This document shows, piece after piece, positions 32,322 through 40,823 of a DNA stretch of 64,000 bases (position 1 is its first letter; every line of letters starts with the position of its first letter). Origin of the DNA: Myxococcales bacterium (GTDB lineage Bacteria; Myxococcota_A; Polyangia; Polyangiales; Polyangiaceae); the NCBI GenBank assembly GCA_903642325.1, contig CAHJWM010000018.1, forward strand, positions 36,949-100,948, read 5' to 3'. The notes under the pieces are model-generated. The model saw nothing but the letters and a program-made list of their open reading frames with translations, made no database searches and had not been told where the DNA came from. Position numbers and translations under genes: made by a program.

Positions 32322-33143
32322 TTATGGTCGGACGCCGTCGCTTCCCTCTAACCGTGACCAGATGCCGCGCTGTCGCGAAATGGCGCGGCCACGAGCGCCG
32401 TGCGGACGGCACGCCATTCGTTCCCCCGCGCGCGCCCGGCGCCGCACCGCGACCAACGCCACACCCAGCGCCGCACACACGCCGCCCCATTGACCGCGCC
32501 CACCGCCACCGGCGGCGTCGGTCAACGCGCACGTGGCGTGGGGCCCTTGAGGCACGGTGCCTTGCGGAGTGTCCAGCGTGTTGCGTTCACCGGCTGGAGG
32601 CTGCGGCGTGAACTCGAGTAGGCTGGTATCGAAGTGCTTGTCTTGCGCGCGGCTGAGGATGCCGCCCAGCACCGCTGGGTCGAGCGTCGGTGTGCGGCTC
32701 AAGATCCAGAAATACAGGCGCGACGGGTGGCCGACGACGGTGTATTCGTACTTCGGGCCGACCTCGAGGATCCAATAGTCGCCGGTGTATCCGCCCACGT
32801 TCAGTGCGAGCTTGGCCGGCACGCTGCTGTCGGGCACGGTGGCCGTCATGGCGACGGTCTGCAGCTTGCCCGTTGCGCTGCCGACGTTGCACTGATTCAC
32901 CAGGTTGAGTGAGCCGTCGGCGCCCTGGGTGTAAAAGGCGGTCGTGCCATGGCAGTCGACCTCCGTGGTGCGCGGCAGCCGCGCGATTTCGTACCATTTT
33001 CCCTTGAGCTGCGAGAGCTCGACGGTCGGCGCCACCTCTAGGGCCGGCTCCGATTGGCAACTGAGCACGCTGCTTCCAGCGAGCCATGCCAGCGCCAGCG
33101 TGAGCGCCTTCAGGTTCAGCCAAATGAGATTCGAGCGCTTCAT
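32322..33143 (-). CDS. Lipocalin (Blc-like) with lipobox and MYXO-CTERM-like tail
   Basis: A 273-residue exported lipocalin. The signal ends in a lipobox LSC (Cys29). The barrel begins with the family GxW motif (LKGKWYEIARLP, Trp50) and includes 'NQCNVGSATGKLQTV', 'GDYWILEVGPKYEYTVVGHPSRLYFWILSRTP', as in bacterial Blc/apolipoprotein-D-like lipocalins that bind lipids or other hydrophobic ligands. Near residue 225 there is a Cys-Gly-rich, hydrophobic, Arg-rich segment (GVCAALGVALVAVRRRARAG) like a MYXO-CTERM sorting tail, but about 30 further Arg-rich residues follow, so the true stop may have been lost. ATG 33143 overlaps the previous stop by 4 bp. Confidence 0.85.
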   Translation of the reverse strand: MKRSNLIWLNLKALTLALAWLAGSSVLSCQSEPALEVAPTVELSQLKGKWYEIARLPRTTEVDCHGTTAFYTQGADGSLNLVNQCNVGSATGKLQTVAMTATVPDSSVPAKLALNVGGYTGDYWILEVGPKYEYTVVGHPSRLYFWILSRTPTLDPAVLGGILSRAQDKHFDTSLLEFTPQPPAGERNTLDTPQGTVPQGPHATCALTDAAGGGGRGQWGGVCAALGVALVAVRRRARAGERMACRPHGARGRAISRQRGIWSRLEGSDGVRP

Positions 33144-33619
33144 CGTTGCTCCCGTCGACGACGGCTCAATAACCACGCGAGCGCAGCCGCGCTCACGAAC
33201 GCTTGCCCAGCGCCGCGGCCCTGCGGCGCGCTGCCGCCGCAGCCATAGCCCGGTTCAGAAGCATTCATGAGGTTCGCGTCGGCAGGGCTGTTGAGGTCCG
33301 TGCCCGCTTGCAGCTCGGCGACGTCCGACACGCCGTCGCCATCGCTGTCGAAGTGGTCGGCTTTCAGGCGGTCCAACGCCTCCGTGAGCGAGCCGCGGTC
33401 CGCGAAACCGCGAGCTTTCAACGAAAGCGCGAACGGAGTGCGCGCGGTGGGGGCGCCCGTGTTCTCTGCGAGATGACACACGCTACACGGCACCTGATAA
33501 GTGAGGCCGAGGTCCGTCCCAACGATGCTCGGGAACTCTTCCTCGGCGTGTGCGCGCGAGGGCCAGGTTCCGGCCGCTAGACCGAGCACCGCCAACGAGC
33601 AACGTATTGCCACATTCAT
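33140..33619 (-). CDS. Small haem-motif protein with calcium-like repeat and MYXO-CTERM tail
   Basis: A 159-residue exported protein. Signal peptide MNVAIRCSLAVLGLAAGTWP...AHA; one c-type haem motif CSVCH (Cys45, Cys48, His49); then 'DHFDSDGDGVSDVAELQAGTD', a thrombospondin-type-3-like calcium loop; then 'GYGCGGS' and a hydrophobic stretch ending SRRRREQR, a classical MYXO-CTERM sorting tail. Likely a surface-anchored cytochrome-like or haem-binding protein. ATG 33619 begins the signal peptide; a long upstream extension in this frame overlaps the barrel gene and is rejected. Lies 28 bp downstream of the haem/barrel gene and overlaps the lipocalin start (ATGA). Confidence 0.82.
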   Translation of the reverse strand: MNVAIRCSLAVLGLAAGTWPSRAHAEEEFPSIVGTDLGLTYQVPCSVCHLAENTGAPTARTPFALSLKARGFADRGSLTEALDRLKADHFDSDGDGVSDVAELQAGTDLNSPADANLMNASEPGYGCGGSAPQGRGAGQAFVSAAALAWLLSRRRREQR

Positions 33620-33647
33620 ATGATTCTTCCGGCGCATCGCCGGCGGT

Positions 33648-34868
33648 TCATAGGTAGACATGGAGTTGCAGCAAAAATTGCGTCTCCGGCACGCTGACCG
33701 TGCCAAACGCCAGGCTCCTGTGAATGAGATCGAAGCGCGCGTCGGCGTGCGGCGCGAAGAACCAACCGGCACCGAGCCAGCCGCCCCATGTCGTGCCGGA
33801 GCCCCGCGCGCCGCTGTGCATGTTCTCGCCGCTGGCAATCAAGTGCAGGCCTTGCATGGGCTCCACATCCGCCTGCAACATCGTGACGTAGCCGGTGGCA
33901 GAAAGGGCCGAGTGCCGGGTCAGATCTGCTTCGGCCATGAGCACGAGCGGCGTGACCGGCGCCCAGCGCGCGAACGCACCGTGCGCCTGACGCGTGTTCG
34001 GCAGTAGCCAAACTCGATCACGTGCCGCGTGCGTGACCAAGCTGCTCACGCCGATCGCGGCGTTCAATAGTGGCGCGTATTCGGCGTAACCCGCGTAGCC
34101 GCGCTCGCGGTACGCATCCGGAGAAACTTGGTAATTGCCCGCGATCGCCAGCACCTCCGCGCGCACCCGCACGCCGTTGAAAGCTAGCGCCACGCCGTGC
34201 TGCTGCGTCTCGTTGAAATCCGTACGGGTGGTCGCACGAGCCAGCAGTGTGTGCTCGACTTGACGAAGACCAAACGGCACATTGATACGCCCCGCGCGCA
34301 ACAAAAACGCGTTGCTTTTGCCGAAGGCCCAGCCCGCCCAATGCTCGCGGGAAACGAGGCCGCCGCTGATCGACGCCGCTGAACCATCCACACCCACGAA
34401 GCCAACGCTGGCCGCCGCGCGGAACCCACCCGTCACGATCGCGGCCCACAGATCGGCCTGCATGAGCACGAGATCCTGCTGGTACTTGCCGCTGCCCTCT
34501 TTGCTCTCGACGCCCAAATAGCGCACTGACCCGCCGGGCAAAAACCAGTCAGGGGGGTGCACCGCGCCCCACAGGAACCCCGCCGTGCCCGGCACGTCGT
34601 CACCGGCGGCTGCGCCGTAGTGCATGCGCAGGAGGATATCTCCCTGTGCCCTGCCGTACTCCGTGAGCACTCCGCCTCCGCTCGGGTCGACATGACACGT
34701 GGCACAGCCAGTGTATTCATGCCGAATCATCCACGGGTAAGCAAGCGCTGGGCGCGGAACGAGCAACACTCCCGCGCAAGCCGCAAGCAAGGCCAGCGCA
34801 ACCGCGCGCGGACGGCGCTGCGACGAGTGGGGGCGCGCCGATGGGTCGCGAGAGCTCTTGAGATCCAT
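33648..34868 (-). CDS. Haem-motif outer-membrane barrel protein
   Basis: A 406-residue exported protein: signal peptide (LALLAACAGVLLVPRPALAY), then one c-type haem motif CATCH (Cys55, Cys58, His59) in 'YTGCATCHVDPSGGGVLTEYGR', then about 330 residues of alternating strands with aromatic girdles ('WAGWAFGKSNAFLLRAGRINVPFGLRQVEHTLLAR', 'YAGYAEYAPLLNAAIGVSSLV') ending in '...LLQLHVYL', consistent with an outer-membrane beta-barrel closing on a C-terminal aromatic/Leu strand. A haem motif fused to a porin is reminiscent of extracellular electron-transfer porin-cytochromes, but with only one haem. First gene of a three-gene operon. ATG 34868 has no strong ribosome binding site. Confidence 0.82.
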   Translation of the reverse strand: MDLKSSRDPSARPHSSQRRPRAVALALLAACAGVLLVPRPALAYPWMIRHEYTGCATCHVDPSGGGVLTEYGRAQGDILLRMHYGAAAGDDVPGTAGFLWGAVHPPDWFLPGGSVRYLGVESKEGSGKYQQDLVLMQADLWAAIVTGGFRAAASVGFVGVDGSAASISGGLVSREHWAGWAFGKSNAFLLRAGRINVPFGLRQVEHTLLARATTRTDFNETQQHGVALAFNGVRVRAEVLAIAGNYQVSPDAYRERGYAGYAEYAPLLNAAIGVSSLVTHAARDRVWLLPNTRQAHGAFARWAPVTPLVLMAEADLTRHSALSATGYVTMLQADVEPMQGLHLIASGENMHSGARGSGTTWGGWLGAGWFFAPHADARFDLIHRSLAFGTVSVPETQFLLQLHVYL

Positions 34869-35295
34869 AACGAACTTCGAGGCGCGAGGATTCGGCGAAA
34901 CCGCCGCCCAACGGCGAGGCCACGCCCAAGGGTGAGCGCAAAACCGGCGCGGCAAAACACCTGCGCTCGCGCTTGCCTCATAACAGAGTTCGTTCGACCG
35001 AGTCGAGTGACGAAGCATTGCGGCTCGGCGATTCGCAAGTTGGCCACGCAAACATTTTTATTTGAAGGAAGTGGGCCAGGCGGAGTTCGCCAAGCGCAAG
35101 GGGGCGAGCGCGATCCGGCAGCGCACCTCGAGCTCAGGGAGTTTCCCGCCGCATAGCGGGGGCGCACCCAACGGAGCTCAGCCGCAGCGCAAGGTGCGAT
35201 GCGGGAGCGCGAGCGCCCACTCTGGACAGAAGCTCGGCGCGGCGACGGCCTGCGGCAGACGAGATAGCGAGCCGCATCCGGAAGTTACGAGTCCC
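34869..35295. other. Interval holding the promoter of the haem/barrel operon
   Basis: About 425 bases with no supported gene: upstream of the minus-strand barrel operon and downstream of the truncated hemerythrin gene. Open frames through it (for example a plus frame from 35062) lack family features. Confidence 0.35.
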
Positions 35296-35706
35296 TCACG
35301 GTTTGGGAGGAGGCGGGGCCGTGAGTGCGGCGTTGTCGAGACCCACGGCACGTTCGACGGCGGCGATCTGTTCGAGCGCATCATCGAAGCCGTCTTTTCC
35401 GAAGGTCTTGTGCTCGATGTCCTCGAAGAGCTCAGCCATTTCATCGCGCTGCTTGGGAGAAAGCGCTTTTCTCCACGCGGGGAATACGATCGTGTCCTCG
35501 CGCGCTGCATGCTCTTCATACATGAGGGCAAACGCTTCCAAGGTTCGCGCGAGCGGCTCGGCGCCGCTCCCGATCGCCTTCTGGGTCACGGCCAAGATGT
35601 AGTCGGTGATCTCACGGCCGCGTTGATGCTGAGCGAGCAAGGTGTCGATTTCGCCGGCAGCGGCGCCGCCGGCTTTCTTCACGGCCGGGAACAAGTGGGC
35701 CTCTTC
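35296..35706 (-). pseudogene. Hemerythrin-like (HHE) gene lacking its 5' end
   Basis: The translation up to about 35706 matches the last two thirds of a hemerythrin/HHE cation-binding protein: 'EEAHLFPAVKKAGG', 'LLAQHQRGREITDYIL', 'MYEEHAAREDTIVFPAW', 'FEDIEHKTFGKDGFDDALEQIAAVE'. The His/Glu iron ligands of the later helices are there. The N-terminal helix ('LM.EH..L..') is missing and replaced by sequence that, on the opposite strand, belongs to the adjacent truncated lipoprotein gene. Hemerythrin-type proteins bind O2 or NO at a di-iron site. The open frame to 35766 would still translate, but the iron site is incomplete. Confidence 0.72.
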
Positions 35707-36966
35707 CAGGCCGGTGCGCCGGCAGGCACTGGCGGATCCGCGGGCGCCTCGGGACAACCAGCGCAAGGGACGGCGGGCAGCGTAGCCGGGGGCGGGGGCG
35801 GATCACCCGGCACGGCCGGCGGCGCTCCGGTCACGTCATTTCCGGACGTGACGGTGTTCGAGGCGGACGCTTGCCACGATCTCGACATTGCCGTCAGTCC
35901 GGATTTCGTCGCGACCGCGACCAACTCTGGGCATATCGTCTTCTACAAGCGAGACGGCACGGTGGATCACAAGTTCGATATGATGAACGACAACGGTGAT
36001 CAGCACATCGTTTGGGATGACAGCTCCAAGCGCTGGTTCTTTTCGTTCATGGATAAGGGGCTCATCGACGTCGCCGCCAGCCTCGACGCGACCGGGAAGA
36101 CCTGGACGCCTTGGCTCAAGATAGACGGGCCAACGGACGTCGACAATCCGAACCTAACCGTCACGTCGGACAAAGTTGCGCTCGTCAACTACGCCTGCAT
36201 TTACGTGGTCGATAAGTCGGTCGTGATGGCTGGCGCTACAAAGACGATCACGCCGCCGCCGCAGTGCGGGCTTGGGCGCAACGACCAGATCTACGGAGTC
36301 GACTACGGGTCACCCGTTCCGAGCACCGCGTATTTCGTTACCATGTCGGACGACCAACACGTGAACTGGATTACGGTAGACGGAACTCCCAAAGACAACA
36401 ACGTAGTCGTCAAGCAGCATCCCACGGCCGTCACTGGGTTCAGTACGATGCCGGCTTTTCCGGGCATTCAGCAGCAAGGCGGCAGTTATCTGCGCAACAG
36501 CGGGCAAGTCGCCGATTGGATTGGCGGGCACTTATGGTGGTCGAAGGCCGGCAAGTGCGCGAATGCGCCGACCTTGACCTGCGTGCGTATGTTCAACATC
36601 GATACCGCGGTGGCCTCGGAGAAAGACTTCGAGTACGCAGTGAATGGTGCGTCTCTCTGGTCAGCTGCCCCGACCGTCGATTTTGCCGGCAATATGTGGA
36701 CGCTCATGGCGCAGGTCTCGCCGACTACGCCGCCGAGTCTCGTCGTGGCGGGTATGTCCGCGGCCGGTGTACGTACGGAACCGAAAATTGTGTTCCAAGG
36801 GACTCAACCAGACGTCACCGCGCAAAGCGGAGGGGACTGGGGCGACTTCTTCGATTGCGCGCAGGATCCGAAGGACGGCAGCTCGTGGTGCATCGGCAAC
36901 TACGGCGGGCCGGCAAAGGCCAGTTGCCCCACGCCGGCCAAGGTCGTGCACATCACGACCAAGTAG
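35707..36966 (+). pseudogene. Lipoprotein gene lacking its 5' end (paralogue of 4827-6347)
   Basis: From about 35707 the frame reads a Gly/Ala/Ser tract (AGAPAGTGGSAGASGQ...) and then a propeller-like domain of about 380 residues ('VFEADACHDLDIAVSPDFVATATNSGHIVFYKRDG', 'HIVWDDSSKRWFFSFM', ending 'WCIGNYGGPAK' and 'KVVHITTK'). It is clearly paralogous to the lipoprotein at 4827-6347, but no signal peptide or lipobox precedes it. Upstream in-frame sequence to 35062 is the antisense of the hemerythrin gene. So the gene is either 5'-deleted, or the frame is joined at a rearrangement. It may not be exported. Confidence 0.72.
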
Positions 36967-37038
36967 TCTTAGAGCATCTGCAAATCTTTACACAAGTTGG
37001 ACTCAGTTCACGCTGGGACGCTTGGGCGGTGAATGCTG

Positions 37039-38148
37039 TCAATAAGTGACGACGGTGCGAATCGACTCGCCCGAGTGCATCAGGTCGAAGGCATCGTTGA
37101 TGCGCGCGTGGGGCAAAGTGTGAGTGATCAGCTCGTCGATGCGAATTTTGCCCTCCATATACCAATCGACGATCTTGGGCACGTCGCGGCGGCCGCGGGC
37201 GCCCCCGAACGCCGAGCCCTTCCAAACGCGGCCAGTGACCAGCTGAAACGGCCGTGTTTTGATTTCTGCGCCCGCCGGAGCCACGCCGATGATCACCGAG
37301 ACGCCCCAGCCCTTGTGACAACATTCCAGCGCCTGACGCATCAGCTCCACGTTGCCCACGCATTCGAAGCTGTAGTCCGCGCCGCCGCCGGTGAGGTTCA
37401 CCAGGTGAGGCACGAGCTCCGCGCCGACCTCACTCGAATTGACGAAATGAGTCATGCCGAACTGCTCGGCGATCGCGCGGCGCGCCGGGTTCAAATCGAC
37501 GCCGATGATCTGGTTTGCGCCCGCCATGCGCGCTCCCTGGATCACGTTCAGGCCGATACCGCCCAAGCCGAACACCACGACGTTCGCGCCGGGCTCCACC
37601 TTGGCGGTGTAGATTACCGCGCCGATGCCGGTGGTGACGCCACAGCCGATGTAACAAACCTTGTCGAAAGGCGCATCTTCCCGGATTTTTGCGAGCGCAA
37701 TCTCCGGTAGCACCACGTAAGCCGCGAAGGTGGAGCAACCCATGTAGTGATACAGCGTGTCTTTGCCGCGCTTGAAGCGGCTCGAGCCGTCGGGCATCAA
37801 GCCCCGGCCCTGCGTTGCGCGAATCGCTTGGCACAGATTGGTTTTGGGGTTCAGGCAGTACTCGCACTCGCGGCATTCCGGGGTGTACAGCGGGATGACA
37901 TGGTCGCCCTTCTTGAGCGACCTCACGCCGGCGCCGACGTCCACCACCACTCCCGCACCTTCGTGTCCCAGAATGCTCGGGAAGATGCCCTCGGAGTCTT
38001 GACCGGACAGCGTGTATGCGTCCGTGTGACAGACACCGGTTGCGCGAATCTCGACCAGCACCTCGCCCGCGCGGGGACCCTCGAGCTGAACGGTTTCGAT
38101 GCTGAGCTGAGTTTGTGGGGCATTGGCCACCGCTGCGCGAACATCCAT
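37039..38148 (-). CDS. frmA: S-(hydroxymethyl)glutathione dehydrogenase / class III alcohol dehydrogenase
   Basis: A 369-residue zinc-dependent medium-chain dehydrogenase that oxidises S-hydroxymethylglutathione (formed from formaldehyde and glutathione) with NAD+, and can reduce S-nitrosoglutathione. Catalytic-zinc ligands are in 'GVCHTDAYTLSG' and 'LGHEGAGVV', structural-zinc cysteines in 'CRECEYCLNPKTNLC'. The class III signature is clear in 'IRATQGRGLMPDG' and 'YMGCSTFAAYVVLPEIALAKI', and the coenzyme loop is 'VFGLGGIGLNVIQGA'. Length matches the family (about 370). ATG 38148 has AGAGAG upstream. No formyl-glutathione hydrolase neighbour is present, so it acts as a single gene. Confidence 0.97.
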   Translation of the reverse strand: MDVRAAVANAPQTQLSIETVQLEGPRAGEVLVEIRATGVCHTDAYTLSGQDSEGIFPSILGHEGAGVVVDVGAGVRSLKKGDHVIPLYTPECRECEYCLNPKTNLCQAIRATQGRGLMPDGSSRFKRGKDTLYHYMGCSTFAAYVVLPEIALAKIREDAPFDKVCYIGCGVTTGIGAVIYTAKVEPGANVVVFGLGGIGLNVIQGARMAGANQIIGVDLNPARRAIAEQFGMTHFVNSSEVGAELVPHLVNLTGGGADYSFECVGNVELMRQALECCHKGWGVSVIIGVAPAGAEIKTRPFQLVTGRVWKGSAFGGARGRRDVPKIVDWYMEGKIRIDELITHTLPHARINDAFDLMHSGESIRTVVTY

Positions 38149-38340
38149 CGAATCTCTCTGGCTGGTGTGGGCTCGCAGCGTAGCACTGAATAAAGTACGA
38201 TCTTACGAGTGCGCGATGCGGCTTACGACCAAGACTCGCGAAAGGTTGGCTGATCCGGGTCCGACCGCGGTCTATGGGCCTGACCCGAGTGGACGCCACT
38301 GGCGAGCATGCAAGCGTGAGCGCCATGCTACATTTCGGGC

Positions 38341-38682
38341 GTGGCAGTGACCTCTAAAAGAGCCCGCGAGCTCGCGCTTGCGCTCGAGCACGCGACTGAG
38401 GCTCCGCATTTCGATCGCATCGCTTTCCGCACGCCACGGCGCATCTTTGCGACGTTGGCGCGCGCGGGTGGCGATTTGAACTTTATGTTCGACCACGAGC
38501 AGCAACGGCACTTTTGCGCTCTAGCGCCCGCCGCGATGTCGCCCGTTCCTGGCGGCTGGGGCCGTATGGGCGCTACACGCTGCGACTTGAAAGCGGTAGA
38601 TGGCGGGACCTTCAGCGCCGCCCTCAAGGCGGCGCATGCGCGCGCCAACGTAGCGCGCCCAAAACCTCGGCGCCCAAAGTAG
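38341..38682 (+). CDS. MmcQ/YjbR-family protein
   Basis: A 113-residue cytoplasmic protein of the MmcQ/YjbR fold (double-wing, CyaY-like DNA-binding proteins): 'ALALEHATEAPHFDRIAFRTPRRIFATLA' and 'NFMFDHEQQRHFCALAPAAMSPVPGGWGRMGAT..DL'. The start is a GTG directly after a GC-rich leader. Function is unknown in most members. Shares the 37-40 kb cluster of small housekeeping-like genes. Confidence 0.85.
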   Translation: MAVTSKRARELALALEHATEAPHFDRIAFRTPRRIFATLARAGGDLNFMFDHEQQRHFCALAPAAMSPVPGGWGRMGATRCDLKAVDGGTFSAALKAAHARANVARPKPRRPK

Positions 38683-38908
38683 CGACAGAGGGAGGCCGCA
38701 GAGTGCGCGGCCAGCACCGGGCATCACATTGCCCGCTCGCAGGCCGTACTCCGCCCCAGCCCGGCTCGGCCTCCGGCGTCATCTGGCGAGAAGCCGCGAT
38801 TCGCCGCCGAAGGCTGCGCCGCCCCGGGCTTATTCTAGCGACCATCAACCCAAGGACCCCGTTACCGTGATCGAAGTATACGATTGTGCTTCGCGCCGGG
38901 CCTTACGG

Positions 38909-39310
38909 TTAGGGCGCAATACCCCGGGTTAATTTGGTGTGAGTGCTTTTTAGCGCCCAGTAGATCAGCGCAGGTTGGAAGAACAAGCGCGCGAACCGCT
39001 TCTGGTCAGTGTCGAGGCCGAAGGCGCTCCGTCGGTTGACGTATTGCGAGAGGTTCCCAGGGAACACCGCGACGAAAAATGCCGCGGCGATTTTGCCGGC
39101 GAGCGCCTGATTTGGTTCATTGGTCAAAACGAGGCTTGCTCCAAGCGCTATCTCTGCAATGCCCGAAGCAACGACTGTCAAATCGCGATTCAAGGGCACC
39201 CAATCCGGCACCTGCGCTCGAAATGCGCGCCGCGCAAACGTGAGGTGGCTGACCCCGGCGAAGACCAACAGCCCACCGAGGGCGGCTCGCGCTAATTTTG
39301 CTCTGTTCAT
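38909..39310 (-). CDS. DoxX-like membrane protein
   Basis: A 133-residue protein with four likely transmembrane helices: 'LARAALGGLLVFAGVSHLTF', 'VVASGIAEIALGASLVLT', 'AGKIAAAFFVAVFPGNLSQY' and 'FFQPALIYWALKST'. The pattern 'RRAFRAQVPDWVPL' and 'AFGLDTDQKRFARLFFQP' is that of DoxX-family proteins found in many bacteria; their role is poorly known (quinone- or redox-linked). ATG 39310 is chosen; an in-frame extension to 39388 is Arg/Trp-rich and unconvincing. Confidence 0.85.
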   Translation of the reverse strand: MNRAKLARAALGGLLVFAGVSHLTFARRAFRAQVPDWVPLNRDLTVVASGIAEIALGASLVLTNEPNQALAGKIAAAFFVAVFPGNLSQYVNRRSAFGLDTDQKRFARLFFQPALIYWALKSTHTKLTRGIAP

Positions 39311-39601
39311 CACGACCCAGAGGCAGGTTGCATGCCAAAAAGCCTTGCGCGGACGACGAGCAGACGGGTAGGCCAGCGGGTCAAGCACCGCAACACGCGC
39401 GTGAGCGCCGAGGTCTAAGAGACATACATGCCATCTTTCTAAAATCGGTCACTCATGGCTCGCTTCGCGGCCGGCACGAGTCCATGGAGCAGATGCTCGA
39501 CAAGGCGTTCCCGCCCGTCCTCGCCGCAAGCGACGAAACTGGCACGTTGCGGCCAAGCGCTACGTTGAGACCCCCCTTCAGATCTCGAGAAAGTCAGAAT
39601 A

Positions 39602-40159
39602 ATGCGTAAATTGCTCGTTTTCAACCAGATGTCCCTCGACAGCTTCATCGCCGACGATAAGAGCGACATGAGCTGGGCCCACAAACAAGACTCGGAATGG
39701 AACGAGTGGGTCGCGGGCAACGCCAAAGGTGGTGGCGAGCTCTTGTTCGGCCGAGTCACCTATCAGCAGATGGCGAGCTTCTGGCCAACCCCGACGGCAT
39801 TGGAACGCATGCCCGTCGTCGCCGAGCGCATGAACAGCGCGCAAAAGGTCGTGTTCTCACGGACCCTAGCCAAGGCGGAGTGGAGCAACACCCGGCTCGT
39901 CAAGTCGGACATCGGCGACGCGGTTCGTAAGCTCAAGGGCGAACCGGGCCAAGACCTAGTGCTGATGGGCAGTGCGAGCATCGTCCTTCAGCTCGCCCAA
40001 GAGGATTTGATCGACCGCTACCAGCTCGTGATCAATCCGCTCATTCTCGGCAGCGGCAAATCCATGTTCGCCGGGCTAGAGAGGCATGTGCAGCTGAAGC
40101 ACACGAGCACACGCACGTTCGAAAACGGCAACGTCGTCGTTTCATACGAGCGCGGTTAG
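39602..40159 (+). CDS. Dihydrofolate reductase-family protein (RibD C-terminal type)
   Basis: A 185-residue NAD(P)H-dependent reductase-like protein. Signature segments: 'LLVFNQMSLDSFIADDKSDMSWAH' at the N-terminus, 'GELLFGRVTYQQMASFW', 'KVVFSRTLAKAEWSNTRLV', 'GQDLVLMGSASIVLQLAQEDLIDRYQLVINPLILGSGKSMF'. These match the YwjB/RibD_C branch, whose members are usually called dihydrofolate-reductase-like but whose substrate is unknown. A partial copy of a related gene is found at 43717. ATG 39602 has no strong Shine-Dalgarno match. Confidence 0.93.
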   Translation: MRKLLVFNQMSLDSFIADDKSDMSWAHKQDSEWNEWVAGNAKGGGELLFGRVTYQQMASFWPTPTALERMPVVAERMNSAQKVVFSRTLAKAEWSNTRLVKSDIGDAVRKLKGEPGQDLVLMGSASIVLQLAQEDLIDRYQLVINPLILGSGKSMFAGLERHVQLKHTSTRTFENGNVVVSYERG

Positions 40160-40256
40160 CTTGTCGGTGGCTTCGCTTCTTGTGGCGCACGCAACTGAAC
40201 GCCGATACATTGAGCCAGACAAAGCGAGCAAACGAAAAAGCGGATGTCGAGGATTG

Positions 40257-40811
40257 ATGAGCCAAGTCGTCGTCGTGGACTACGATCCGAAATGGCCGGA
40301 GCTGTTTCAAGCCCTCACTGCGCCACTGCGAAAGGTGTTTGCTCAGGTCGCGGTGTCGATCGAGCACGTCGGCAGCACGGCCGTCCCAGGGTTGGCGGCC
40401 AAACCCGTAATTGACATCGATGTCGTGGTGCTCGAGCACGACGTTTCCGAAGCCATAGCGCGACTAGGCTCTCTCGGTTATCGACACCTGGGTGAGCGCG
40501 GTATCCCACAACGGGAAGCATTTCGGCGGCCCCCGAGCTCCGCCGTTCATCATCTTTACGTTTGCCCGTTGGCGAGCGCCGCTCTCGCCAACCACCTTGC
40601 TGTTCGCGACCACCTGCGATCCCATCCCGAAGAAGCGCGCGCGTATGGCGAACTGAAAAAGCAGCTCGCCATCGATTTTGCCGAGGACGTCGATGGCTAT
40701 GTCGAAGCGAAGACGGAGTTCCTCCTCCGCATTCTGCGGCAACGCGGGTTCACTGACGCGCTCCTGCATCAAATCGAAGGCGTAAACCGTCCGCGCGGCC
40801 TCGGCGTCTAG
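40257..40811 (+). CDS. GrpB-family protein (UPF0157)
   Basis: A 184-residue protein of the GrpB family, a nucleotidyltransferase-like fold: 'VVVVDYDPKWPELFQAL' with 'SIEHVGSTAVPGLAAKPVIDIDVVV' (HVGSTAVPGLxAKPxIDI is the defining motif), and 'HHLYVCPLASAALANHLAVRDHLRSHPEEARAYGELKKQLA'. Catalytic role is unknown in bacteria; some relatives act in coenzyme A or aminoglycoside chemistry. ATG 40257 removes a 32-residue unlike extension. The stop lies 12 bp before the convergent NmrA-like gene. Confidence 0.92.
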   Translation: MSQVVVVDYDPKWPELFQALTAPLRKVFAQVAVSIEHVGSTAVPGLAAKPVIDIDVVVLEHDVSEAIARLGSLGYRHLGERGIPQREAFRRPPSSAVHHLYVCPLASAALANHLAVRDHLRSHPEEARAYGELKKQLAIDFAEDVDGYVEAKTEFLLRILRQRGFTDALLHQIEGVNRPRGLGV

Positions 40812-40823
40812 CGATCTGTCCGA

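Noticed and set aside
35062..35706. N-terminal part of the long plus-strand frame that ends at 36966
   Set aside because: It is the antisense of a hemerythrin-like gene and has no signal peptide.
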